NCBI GenBank assembly: GCA_002813285.1
Contig: PHTZ01000001.1
Location: 3,781,501-3,845,500 of the forward strand
Length of the DNA: 64,000 nt
Reading direction: 5' to 3'
Source of the DNA: Flavobacteriaceae bacterium MAR_2009_75
GTDB taxonomy: Bacteria; Bacteroidota; Bacteroidia; Flavobacteriales; Flavobacteriaceae
How positions within the stretch are numbered: the first letter of the stretch is position 1; each line of letters starts with the position of its first letter. Both the position numbers and the translations under genes were made by a program. The notes under the pieces are model-generated. The model had not been told where the DNA came from. It made no database searches and was given only the letters and a program-made list of their open reading frames with translations. Below, piece by piece: positions 7,563 through 15,535 of the stretch.

Positions 7563-9962
7563 ATGATAACCAATACAGAGTTAGAGTATAAGGGAAATTT
7601 GTATCCCAATCATGTGGTTGAATATGTGCGCGATAAAGACAAGTTTTACTTTACCAGCGAAAATGGGGTTATTCTTGAAGTAACGGTCATACAAGATAGA
7701 ACGGTAAGGTTCAGGTATGCTACTGAAAATAATTTTCAACCCGATTTCTCATATGCTATAGATCCTGACGCGAAAAGAGGTTACAACCATCTAGATATTC
7801 TTGAAACGGCGACCGAGTATATTATAGAAACCTCTAAAATTCAGCTACTTGTTGATAAAAAGACCTTGCGGGTACAGATATCCGATTTAGATGGCAATAT
7901 TATAAATGAAGATGAATTAGGTTTTCATTGGGAAGAAAATTACGAATACGGTGGTAACACGGTTAAAATGAGTAAGATTACCCAGCATACCGAAAGCTTC
8001 TACGGTATGGGTGATAAGGCCAGCCACAGTAATTTAAAAGGTAAGAGAGTCAATAATTGGGTAATGGATCAATACGCCTTCGGCAAAGATCAAGATCCTT
8101 TATATAAGGCCATTCCGTTCTATATAGGTTTGCACAGTGGGCAGGCTTATGGTATATTTTTCGACAATAGTTTTCGGTCACATTTCGATTTCGCCCACGA
8201 ACGTAGGTCTACTACTAGTTTTTGGGCCGAAGGCGGAGAAATGAGCTATTATTTCTTCTACGGTCCTGAGATGCATAAGGTCGTTAGGGCCTATACTAAT
8301 TTAACAGGTGCCCCTGAACTTCCACCATTATGGGCGTTGGGTTACCACCAGTCGAAATGGAGTTACTTTCCTGAAAGTAATGTTAAAGATATAGCCAAGC
8401 AATTCAGAGATTTAAAAATACCATGTGATGCCATCTATTTGGATATTGATTACATGGATGGTTTTCGATGTTTTACTTGGGATAAAAAGAAGTTTCCCGA
8501 CCCCAAGAAAATGATTAAAGATCTTAGCAAAGATGGTTTCAAAACTGTAGCTATGATCGATCCAGGTATCAAGATAGATAAAGATTATTGGATCTATCAA
8601 GAAGCCATGGAAAATGATTATTTCTGTAAAAGAGCTGATGGCCCGAATATGAAAGGTAAGGTCTGGCCCGGTGAATGTAACTTTCCAGATTTTACCAATC
8701 CAGAAGTTAGAGAATGGTGGGCTGAGCTGTATAAAGAGTTCATGGCCGAAATAGGGGTTCATGCGGTTTGGAACGATATGAACGAACCTGCCGTAATGGA
8801 AGTGCCTACTAAAACTGCTCCATTAGATACCCGCCATGATTATGACGGTCACCCTTGTAGCCATAGAAAGGCGCATAATGTTTATGGTATGCAAATGGTC
8901 AGGGCGACCTATGAGGGGGTAAAAAAATATGTCTACCCTAAAAGGCCTATGGTTATAACTCGGGCTGCTTTTGCCGGCACCCAACGTTTTTCTTCAACTT
9001 GGACAGGGGATAACGTCGCTACTTGGGAACATCTATGGATCGCCAACGTACAGGTGCAGCGCATGTGCATGAGCGGTTATTCATTTGTGGGGTCTGATAT
9101 TGGTGGTTTTGCTGAACAACCCAATGGCGAACTCTTTGCCAGGTGGGTACAATTAGGAGTGTTTCACCCTTTCTGTCGGGTGCATTCCAGTGGAGATCAT
9201 GGGGATCAAGAACCTTGGTCGTTCGGTACCGAAATTACTGATATTGTACGAAGTTTTATTGAATTGAGGTATCAATTGCTACCTTATTTATATACGATGT
9301 TCTGGCGTTATTCTAAAGAGGGCAAACCCATGATTTTGCCTATTGTGTGCTTTGATCAAGAAGATATGCAGACCCATTTTAGAACAGATGAATTTATTTT
9401 TGGGGAGCAAATTTTGGTCTGCCCGGTGCAAGAACCCAATGCACAAGGCCGAAGAATGTATATACCAAAAGGAAATTGGTATAATTATTGGACTGAGGAA
9501 GTCGTTGAAGGAGGTCGAGAGAAATGGGTCGTCGCCGATCTTGATAAGATACCGTTGTTTATCTTAGAAGGTTCCATAATTCCAAAGTATCCGGTACAGC
9601 AATACGTCGGTGAACTAGAGATCGAGCAGCTTATACTAGATGTATATTTCAAAATTGGGGATGAGAGTTCTACGGTATATGAAGATGCATTAGATGGATA
9701 TGATTATGAGAACGGAAAATTTAGTCTTAGAAACTTTAAGCTTTTGGGTAAAGAAGATGAGCTTATAATTCAGCAGTTTAAAGATGGCGGTTTTGCAACG
9801 AGTTACAATAGCTTTCTTATTCACTTGCATGGCATACCCTTTACGATAGCGAACATTGAGGTAGATAATGAAAAGGTGAGCTTAGAAGACGTGAAATTAA
9901 ATGGCAATAACTCGATTCAAGTGAGTAAAGAATTTACGCAATTGCGCATTACTGCAGAATAA
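7563..9962 (+). CDS. Glycoside hydrolase family 31 alpha-glucosidase
   Basis: Hydrolyses terminal alpha-glucosidic bonds. 799 residues: an N-terminal beta-sandwich (GH31_N, about 20-250), a (beta/alpha)8 barrel (about 250-600), and proximal and distal C-terminal beta domains. The catalytic nucleophile is Asp405 in WNDMNEPA and the acid/base is Asp483 in WTGDNVATW. There is no signal peptide, so it is cytoplasmic, in keeping with turnover of glycogen or imported maltodextrins beside glgB. Substrate (maltose, isomaltose or another disaccharide) cannot be decided by eye. Confidence 0.93.
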   Translation: MITNTELEYKGNLYPNHVVEYVRDKDKFYFTSENGVILEVTVIQDRTVRFRYATENNFQPDFSYAIDPDAKRGYNHLDILETATEYIIETSKIQLLVDKKTLRVQISDLDGNIINEDELGFHWEENYEYGGNTVKMSKITQHTESFYGMGDKASHSNLKGKRVNNWVMDQYAFGKDQDPLYKAIPFYIGLHSGQAYGIFFDNSFRSHFDFAHERRSTTSFWAEGGEMSYYFFYGPEMHKVVRAYTNLTGAPELPPLWALGYHQSKWSYFPESNVKDIAKQFRDLKIPCDAIYLDIDYMDGFRCFTWDKKKFPDPKKMIKDLSKDGFKTVAMIDPGIKIDKDYWIYQEAMENDYFCKRADGPNMKGKVWPGECNFPDFTNPEVREWWAELYKEFMAEIGVHAVWNDMNEPAVMEVPTKTAPLDTRHDYDGHPCSHRKAHNVYGMQMVRATYEGVKKYVYPKRPMVITRAAFAGTQRFSSTWTGDNVATWEHLWIANVQVQRMCMSGYSFVGSDIGGFAEQPNGELFARWVQLGVFHPFCRVHSSGDHGDQEPWSFGTEITDIVRSFIELRYQLLPYLYTMFWRYSKEGKPMILPIVCFDQEDMQTHFRTDEFIFGEQILVCPVQEPNAQGRRMYIPKGNWYNYWTEEVVEGGREKWVVADLDKIPLFILEGSIIPKYPVQQYVGELEIEQLILDVYFKIGDESSTVYEDALDGYDYENGKFSLRNFKLLGKEDELIIQQFKDGGFATSYNSFLIHLHGIPFTIANIEVDNEKVSLEDVKLNGNNSIQVSKEFTQLRITAE

Positions 9963-9999
9963 TTTTTTTAGTATTTTGCCAAAAATAAACACAACCATT

Positions 10000-10809
10000 A
10001 TGAAAAAAATTATATTAACGATTGCCATATTTATTGGGGTTGCAGCCTGTAAAACAAATCCTTTTACGGGAAAAAAAGTATTGAACTTTTACCCTAACAG
10101 TCAAGTTTTTCCCATGGCTTTTGCCCAATATGATGAATTTTTGTCTTCCAACAATGTAATTGAAAATTCTTCTGAAGCTAAAATGATAACCAAAGTCGGG
10201 CAGCGTATATCTTCTGCTGCTGAAAGATGGTTGACAGCAAATGGCTATGCAGGGTATTTGAAAGATTATAAGTGGGAATACAATCTTGTCAAAGACGAAA
10301 CAGTGAATGCTTGGTGTATGCCAGGGGGCAAAATTGTATTCTATACAGGTATTTTGCCTATTACCCAAACGGAAACAGGCGTGGCCGTGGTTATGGGCCA
10401 TGAAGTGGCCCATGCACTGGCGGATCATGGTGCCCAGCGAATGAGTGCAGGTACTCTGCAGCAGATAGGTGCGGTAGCTGGTAATGTGGCGATACAAGAT
10501 CCTCAAAAAAGAAATATTTTCAATCAAGCGTACGGCGTTGGTTCACAAGTAGGGCTGATGTTACCTTTTAGTAGAGGCCATGAAACCGAAGCAGACCGTA
10601 TCGGGTTGCAGATTATGGCCATCGCTGGTTACGATCCTGCTGAAGCTGCTGAATTGTGGAAACGTATGAAAGCTAACAGCGGTGGGCAAGCACCACCTGA
10701 ATTTTTAAGTACGCACCCCTCGAACGATACGAGAATTAACAACCTTACGGAATGGGCTCCAATGGCAAGAGCTGAGGCAAAGAAATTTGGGGTTACAACT
10801 TTTGAGTAA
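10000..10809 (+). CDS. M48-family zinc metalloprotease lipoprotein
   Basis: 269 residues from the ATG at 10000; an in-frame ATG at 9976 would spoil the signal. MKKIILTIAIFIGVAAC is a lipoprotein signal. The zinc site is His134-Glu135-x-x-His138 in GHEVAHA, with the third ligand Glu195 in HETEADRIG. A C-terminal LSTHPSNDTRI matches Oma1/LoiP-like proteases. It is likely an envelope quality-control protease, comparable to E. coli BepA/LoiP. A TATTTTG near 9972 may serve as its -7 box. A strong terminator follows the gene. Confidence 0.9.
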   Translation: MKKIILTIAIFIGVAACKTNPFTGKKVLNFYPNSQVFPMAFAQYDEFLSSNNVIENSSEAKMITKVGQRISSAAERWLTANGYAGYLKDYKWEYNLVKDETVNAWCMPGGKIVFYTGILPITQTETGVAVVMGHEVAHALADHGAQRMSAGTLQQIGAVAGNVAIQDPQKRNIFNQAYGVGSQVGLMLPFSRGHETEADRIGLQIMAIAGYDPAEAAELWKRMKANSGGQAPPEFLSTHPSNDTRINNLTEWAPMARAEAKKFGVTTFE

Positions 10810-10834
10810 TTCGGAATGTAAAAATTGTATATTT

Positions 10835-10865
10835 AAAACCGTTCACTAAATGAACGGTTTTTTTA
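10835..10865 (+). terminator. Rho-independent terminator after the M48 gene
   Basis: AAAACCGTTCA, loop CTAAA, TGAACGGTTTTTTT: an 11-bp stem ending in a T run, 25 bases past the stop and just ahead of the MFS gene start. Confidence 0.85.
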
Positions 10866-10872
10866 TGGTATT

Positions 10873-12201
10873 ATGGCAAAAACAATAGCTGCAAAGGGCA
10901 GTAAAAAATTATTGAATGCTTGGGCATTTTATGACTGGGCCAACTCGGTTTATAATTTAGTGGTTTCCTCAGCAATCTTTCCGATTTTTTATGGTGCCCT
11001 TACTTTGGTCAAAGATGAAAATGGTACAGTAGTCAGTGACCGAGTTCAGTTTTTTGGTATTGATTTTAATAACGATACCCTAGTAAGCTATGTAACAGCT
11101 GCAGCTTTTCTGGTGGTTTCATTTTTGAGCCCATTATTAAGTGGTATAGCGGATTACGTTGGTAACAAAAAAGTCTTCATGAAGTTTTTCTGCTATCTAG
11201 GGGCTTTGTCATGTATCGGACTTTTTTGGTTCAATTTAGAATACTTATGGTTCGGGTTGGTATGCTATTTTACGGCCCTCATCGGGTTTTGGGGCAGCAT
11301 TGTTTTCTATAATTCTTACTTGCCCGATATCGCTTACCCTGAACAGCAAGACGCTATCAGTGCCAAAGGTTATTCTTTCGGATATATTGGTAGTGTAATT
11401 CTATTGGTCATTTGTCTTGCCATGATACTTAAGTACGATGCTTTTGGTTTTGAAGATGAAGGTATGCCTACCAGACTCTCTTTTGTGTTGACAGGGCTGT
11501 GGTGGATCGGTTTTAGCCAGTACACCTATTATCATTTGCCAAAAGGGAATAAACAGGAGTCTTTTACCAAAGACATTCTTTTTAATGGTTTTATAGAATT
11601 AAAACTCATATGGAAGAAAATTAAGCAGAATGTGCCCCTTAAAAGATATTTGGGCGCTTTCTTTGTTTATAGTATGGCGGTTCAGACAATAATGTTAGTG
11701 GCTACTTATTTCGGAATTGAAGAATTGGATTGGGGTACCACCGATTCTACTACAGGGTTGATTGTAAGTATTTTGTTGATTCAGATTGTCGCGATTTTGG
11801 GTGCCTACCTTACTTCGCGCTGTTCTGCTAAATTTGGGAATATTAGCACCTTAATAGGTCTTAATATAATCTGGATCGTTATATGTTTATTCGCCTATTT
11901 TATTACTACACCCATTGAATTTTATATAACGGCAGCAATTGTCGGCTTGGTTATGGGTGGTATTCAAGCATTGTCACGTTCTACATATTCAAAGTTACTT
12001 CCTATAGACGCTGTGGACACTACTTCTTATTTTAGTTTTTATGACGTTTCCGAGAAAATCGGAATTGTAATCGGTATGGTTGCCTATGGTTATGTGGCCC
12101 AGGTTACGGGCAGCATTCGATACTCGATCATATTTTTCGGTCTTTTCTTTTTAATAGGAATGGTACTGTTGACCAGAGTAAACAGAAAAGCCCCTAATTA
12201 A
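10873..12201 (+). CDS. MFS transporter, UMF1/Atg22-like family
   Basis: 442 residues with about 12 membrane spans. The N-terminus KKLLNAWAFYDWANSVYNLVV is the Atg22-like signature (W-x-x-Y-D-W-A-N-S), and the QALSRSTYSKLLP loop after the seventh span is also typical. In yeast, Atg22 exports amino acids from the vacuole. Bacterial substrates are not established; amino acids or sugars are possible. It starts right behind the M48 terminator, so it must have its own promoter or rely on leak-through. Converges with the sigma-factor operon. Confidence 0.85.
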   Translation: MAKTIAAKGSKKLLNAWAFYDWANSVYNLVVSSAIFPIFYGALTLVKDENGTVVSDRVQFFGIDFNNDTLVSYVTAAAFLVVSFLSPLLSGIADYVGNKKVFMKFFCYLGALSCIGLFWFNLEYLWFGLVCYFTALIGFWGSIVFYNSYLPDIAYPEQQDAISAKGYSFGYIGSVILLVICLAMILKYDAFGFEDEGMPTRLSFVLTGLWWIGFSQYTYYHLPKGNKQESFTKDILFNGFIELKLIWKKIKQNVPLKRYLGAFFVYSMAVQTIMLVATYFGIEELDWGTTDSTTGLIVSILLIQIVAILGAYLTSRCSAKFGNISTLIGLNIIWIVICLFAYFITTPIEFYITAAIVGLVMGGIQALSRSTYSKLLPIDAVDTTSYFSFYDVSEKIGIVIGMVAYGYVAQVTGSIRYSIIFFGLFFLIGMVLLTRVNRKAPN

Positions 12202-12211
12202 AGAGGCTTTT
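12186..12211. terminator. Hairpin between the convergent MFS and GIN-domain genes
   Basis: AAAAGCCCCT / AGAGGCTTTT, ten base pairs with one mismatch and a 6-base loop overlapping the MFS stop codon. A-rich and T-rich flanks let it act on either strand. Confidence 0.5.
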
Positions 12212-12244
12212 CACTAACTATAGTCCGCTTTTTGATGTATCGTT

Positions 12245-12970
12245 TTATCCCTGGGAAATGTCTCCTGAACCAGAAGTTTTGGTATCAACTTTCTTGGGGT
12301 TTCCTCGGTAACTGATATCCCCAGATCCGGAAACCCTTGCCTTCAGAGATTCTTTGGCCGTTACTTTAATATCCGCAGATCCTGAAATCGTGGCTTCAAC
12401 ATTTTCGGCATCTAAATCGTAAGCTCTGATATCGCCAGAACCGGAAATGGTGACATCTAAATTTCCGGTCGAGCCACTTAAGTTCATATCCCCAGACCCG
12501 GACATTGCTGCAGTCATAGAATTAGACTCTATATCTAAAGTAATATCGCCAGAACCTGACATAGCTGCCTTGAATTTTGAGGTTCTAATCGTTTTTTTGC
12601 CTACGATATCTCCTGATCCCGAAAGACTTAATCCGTCTATGCTTTCAACTGGTACGGTAATGTGTATACCATTGCTAGTACTTGAAGGTTTAAGGTTTAA
12701 GCCTTTTTCAACCTTTATGATTAATTTACCATTGTTAACTTCGGTAATTATATGTTGAAGCAAGTTCTCATCCCCCTTTAGTGTCAACTCTCCTTCTTTG
12801 CCATCGACCAATTCAACATCGAACCAGCCGGAAACGGCAAGCTCATCATAATCACTTACGCTTCGTTCTAAAGTTTTTACTTTACCGTTGCCTTTAATTC
12901 CTTTTCCCCACTGTGCTTGACATGACAATGTGAATGCCAATACTAAACTTAAAACAATTGTTTTTCTCAT
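12245..12970 (-). CDS. Head GIN domain protein (DUF2807)
   Basis: 241 residues with a signal peptide ending CQA (MRKTIVLSLVLAFTLSCQA; either lipoprotein-like or SPI). The body opens ERSVSDYDELAVSGWFDVELVDG, the DUF2807 'head GIN' start, and then repeats the motif SGSGDI or close variants about every 18-20 residues, as in a right-handed beta-helix with Gly-Ser-Gly-Asp turns. Function is unknown; it is an envelope protein. It is 41 bases after the DUF4097 gene in the sigma-factor operon, so it is likely regulated by that sigma factor. Confidence 0.88.
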   Translation of the reverse strand: MRKTIVLSLVLAFTLSCQAQWGKGIKGNGKVKTLERSVSDYDELAVSGWFDVELVDGKEGELTLKGDENLLQHIITEVNNGKLIIKVEKGLNLKPSSTSNGIHITVPVESIDGLSLSGSGDIVGKKTIRTSKFKAAMSGSGDITLDIESNSMTAAMSGSGDMNLSGSTGNLDVTISGSGDIRAYDLDAENVEATISGSADIKVTAKESLKARVSGSGDISYRGNPKKVDTKTSGSGDISQG

Positions 12971-13011
12971 GATGTTTGTTTTTGATGCATACCGAACGGT
13001 AAACTGATTGA

Positions 13012-14109
13012 TTAATAATTTTGATAAAAAGTTACGTTACCATAATCGCTTGAGATAGATACTGAATTTCCGCTTTTCTCTGATCCATAATGACCTTTGT
13101 AATAATTGCTATTATTTTTCTCTTCGCTTATTTGTATTTGAAAATCATCTTTTCCTTTTACATTGGCATAAGATGTATTGATTTCAAACCCAAAATGATA
13201 TTGAGGATTATAGCCTATCTTAACTCCGGTATAATCGGTCTTTATTAGTAGGTTGCCCGCATCACGGGCCATTTGGTCAATTTTCAGTGACCCGTAATCA
13301 GCGTTAATATCTACATTACCATGTATCGTACCTAATTGAACATTGATGTAATCTCCATTACCCTGCACATTTTTAACTTCTTCCACTTCAATTTTTCCAT
13401 AATCACAAGAATACTCAAGGTTGCCCATTTCACCAATAGAAGAATTTGTATAGTCGGCGCTGATTACTAAATCTCCTGCTTTTTCTATTGTAAACCCTGA
13501 ATAATCCGCAGATATTTTTCCGCTATTTATGAATGCAATAGTAGAGTTCGAAGTGTAATCAAAGCCAAGCTGGTTGTTGCGGCCATGAAGCTCACCGATA
13601 GTCAACCGACCATAATCACAGCTTATTTTTGCGTGGCCATCAATACGGTCTAAACTAATATTACCATAGTCATTATTAAGATTTACATTTCCTTTTATCG
13701 GTAATTTTATAGTATAATTTACCTGCATATTAACATTGTTGCTCTTTCCCCAATCCCAGCCCCAGCCACTACTTTTATTATTAAAGTCGGTTCGAGCCGA
13801 GACCGTACTGCGACTTGCTTCAAAATCTATGGTTATCTCGTTCAACTTTTCCGTTACCTTTTCTTCATTATTGCCATTGGTCTTAATATGGACTTCGATC
13901 ATAATTCGATTGTCGTTCCAAGAGGTAATGTTTAAATTTCCGTAACTATTGTTTACTTCTAGAAGAGCATCTGAATTGACTTCAAATTCTTTTTTGATAG
14001 TTTTCTCTTTGGTATATTTTCCCTTTAGCCTTTCATTATTGGCAAGCACCAACACGGGAAGCATGCATACTATTAGTGAGAAATACTTAAATGGTAGTTT
14101 TTTTATCAT
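13012..14109 (-). CDS. DUF4097-like exported beta-helix protein with DYG/DYT repeats
   Basis: 365 residues with signal MIKKLPFKYFSLIVCMLPVLVLA. After the N-terminal SYGNLNITSW segment, the motif Asp-Tyr-Gly or Asp-Tyr-Thr/Ser recurs about every 20 residues (NDYGNISL, CDYGRLTI, ADYSGFTI, ADYTNSSI, CDYGKIEV, ADYGSLKI, TDYTGVKI, SDYGNVTF). This gives a regular ladder like the DUF4097 family. Probably a solenoid at the periplasm or cell surface. Its start overlaps the preceding anti-sigma-like gene by 23 bases, so it belongs to the same transcript. Biological role unknown. Confidence 0.75.
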   Translation of the reverse strand: MIKKLPFKYFSLIVCMLPVLVLANNERLKGKYTKEKTIKKEFEVNSDALLEVNNSYGNLNITSWNDNRIMIEVHIKTNGNNEEKVTEKLNEITIDFEASRSTVSARTDFNNKSSGWGWDWGKSNNVNMQVNYTIKLPIKGNVNLNNDYGNISLDRIDGHAKISCDYGRLTIGELHGRNNQLGFDYTSNSTIAFINSGKISADYSGFTIEKAGDLVISADYTNSSIGEMGNLEYSCDYGKIEVEEVKNVQGNGDYINVQLGTIHGNVDINADYGSLKIDQMARDAGNLLIKTDYTGVKIGYNPQYHFGFEINTSYANVKGKDDFQIQISEEKNNSNYYKGHYGSEKSGNSVSISSDYGNVTFYQNY

Positions 14110-14644
14110 AATCAGTTAATTCTTTAATATTTTCGATTTTATCAAGAACCTCTTGCAACAGGTCTATTCTTGTTTGGAAATTGGTAATCATTGCGCTGAG
14201 AAGCAATTTGCTATTTCCACCATTGAGAAGGTCATCTTCCAATTGAGTATAATTTTTCTCTAACTTATCTAACTGTAACATTGCATCTTCGACCAATCTT
14301 TTGGTTTCGGGCGAATTTTCTTTTTCTAACTTATCTATTTGTTGCTCGATTAGGCTGGTAAAATAGAATTCTGTTCTTGACACTTCCGGCGATATTTCAG
14401 CGACCTGTTCTTCAAGAGACTTTTCAAAAGGGAACATAAAAAAGCTTAGCGTACCAATCACTAAGATTGCTGCTGCAATATTCATTGGTTTTCGCCAAAA
14501 TACTGTCCGTTGGCTTAAACTGACAGTTTGTTGAGAAGTATTCAATTTCTCTAAAAATCGATTTTGATGACCGGCGCTCGGTTCTTCACAATCAAAATCA
14601 TCCTTGAGTTTATCAAAAAGTTTGTCTAGATTTTTATCTTCCAT
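14087..14644 (-). CDS. Probable anti-sigma factor, single membrane span
   Basis: About 185 residues from the ATG at 14644, two bases after the sigma factor stop; a longer frame to 14707 would overlap the sigma gene with unrelated sequence. Residues 1-50 are charged (EDKNLDKLFDKLKDDFDCEEPSAGHQNRFLEKL), one hydrophobic span follows (NIAAAILVIGTLSFFMFPF, about 65-85), then a long helical, coiled-coil-like domain outside. This topology and its place directly behind an ECF sigma gene suggest an anti-sigma factor, although no zinc or RskA motif is visible. Confidence 0.6.
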   Translation of the reverse strand: MEDKNLDKLFDKLKDDFDCEEPSAGHQNRFLEKLNTSQQTVSLSQRTVFWRKPMNIAAAILVIGTLSFFMFPFEKSLEEQVAEISPEVSRTEFYFTSLIEQQIDKLEKENSPETKRLVEDAMLQLDKLEKNYTQLEDDLLNGGNSKLLLSAMITNFQTRIDLLQEVLDKIENIKELTDYDKKTTI

Positions 14645-14646
14645 AA

Positions 14647-15201
14647 TCAAGCGATTAGCATCTTTTTTCGTAAGCTTTCTTTGGCCCTTGAAATAGTCGT
14701 TCTGCAATTTAAATAACTGATATTCATTATTTTACTAATTTCCTCATAATCATAACCTTCAATAAGATGTAAGGTCAAAGAAACTCTGTAATTGTCTTTC
14801 AATCTGTTCATGGTCTCCATCACTTTTTGAGCCTTTAGTTCGGTAAACACATGTTGATCTGTAACGATTTCATCATTATCTTCGACCTTATACAGTACAT
14901 CTTCTAGAGCAACTTCATTCTTTTTTTGTTGCTTTCTGTAATACTGGATACTGTTATTTACTACAATGCGTTTTAGCCAAGATCCGAAAGTCACTTCCCC
15001 CTTGAACATATGCAGTTTCATAAACGCGTTCAGAAATGATTCTTGCATAATATCTTCAGCTTGGTCACTCTTTTTTACAATTCTCAATGCCGTATTGTAC
15101 ATGGCCTTATAGTAGCGATTGTAAACTTCGAGTTGTGCGCTCTGTTTCCCTTCAAGACACAGTTGTAATAAAGCGTCAATATGTTCCTTTTTGTGGCTCA
15201 A
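14647..15201 (-). CDS. RNA polymerase sigma factor, ECF (sigma-70 family)
   Basis: 184 residues. Region 2 is LEVYNRYYKAMYNTALRIVKKSDQAEDIMQESFLNAF, including the D-x-A-E-D-I-x-Q-E-x-F signature, and region 4 is LTLHLIEGYDYEEISKIMNISYLNCRTTISRAKESL. It starts at a TTG codon: an in-frame TAA lies 15 bases upstream and no ATG lies before region 2. It heads a four-gene minus-strand operon with an anti-sigma-like protein and two repetitive envelope proteins. That suggests a cell-envelope stress regulon that autoregulates. Confidence 0.9.
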   Translation of the reverse strand: MSHKKEHIDALLQLCLEGKQSAQLEVYNRYYKAMYNTALRIVKKSDQAEDIMQESFLNAFMKLHMFKGEVTFGSWLKRIVVNNSIQYYRKQQKKNEVALEDVLYKVEDNDEIVTDQHVFTELKAQKVMETMNRLKDNYRVSLTLHLIEGYDYEEISKIMNISYLNCRTTISRAKESLRKKMLIA

Positions 15202-15535
15202 AAAGTAGATGGTTTAGTATAAAGATGAAGAAAGGTAGGCATTGTTACAGTCCTACCTAAATTTCAATGAAAAATGAAAGTGGAGTTTATCGAATTATTC
15301 GGCTATTTGAACGACAACGATGCGCTTGGGTTGAGTAATAACTTAGTTTTGTAATATCCCCCCTCTCATGTTCATTTTTGATTTTTGGTTTTCAAAGAGA
15401 CTCTAGCAGATATGTGTTTGTTAGTAGTCTGTGGTTGTAGAAGTTGAATAGTTTGATACAGATCTTTTAGGAGAAAAGGGAATTGAGGGTAATGGATTCT
15501 GGAATTGTTAATAACGTATACCAACTATTTAAGTC
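15202..15535. other. Divergent intergenic region between the ECF sigma operon and the giant secreted protein gene
   Basis: 334 bases with no supported gene or RNA. On the plus strand TAGTTTTG at 15344-15351 is a candidate -7 box for the giant gene. It would leave a leader of about 175 bases. I found no TAnnTTTG match for the sigma operon on the minus strand, as would be expected if it used an ECF-type promoter. No strong hairpin seen. Confidence 0.5.
15344..15351 (+). promoter_or_regulatory. Candidate -7 box for the giant secreted protein
   Basis: TAGTTTTG fits TAnnTTTG. The nearest upstream TTG is at 15326-15328, a shorter spacer than usual, so support is modest. Confidence 0.35.

Noticed and set aside
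8412-8762. 116-codon minus-strand frame within the GH31 gene
   Set aside because: Antisense shadow of a confident coding region with no independent support.
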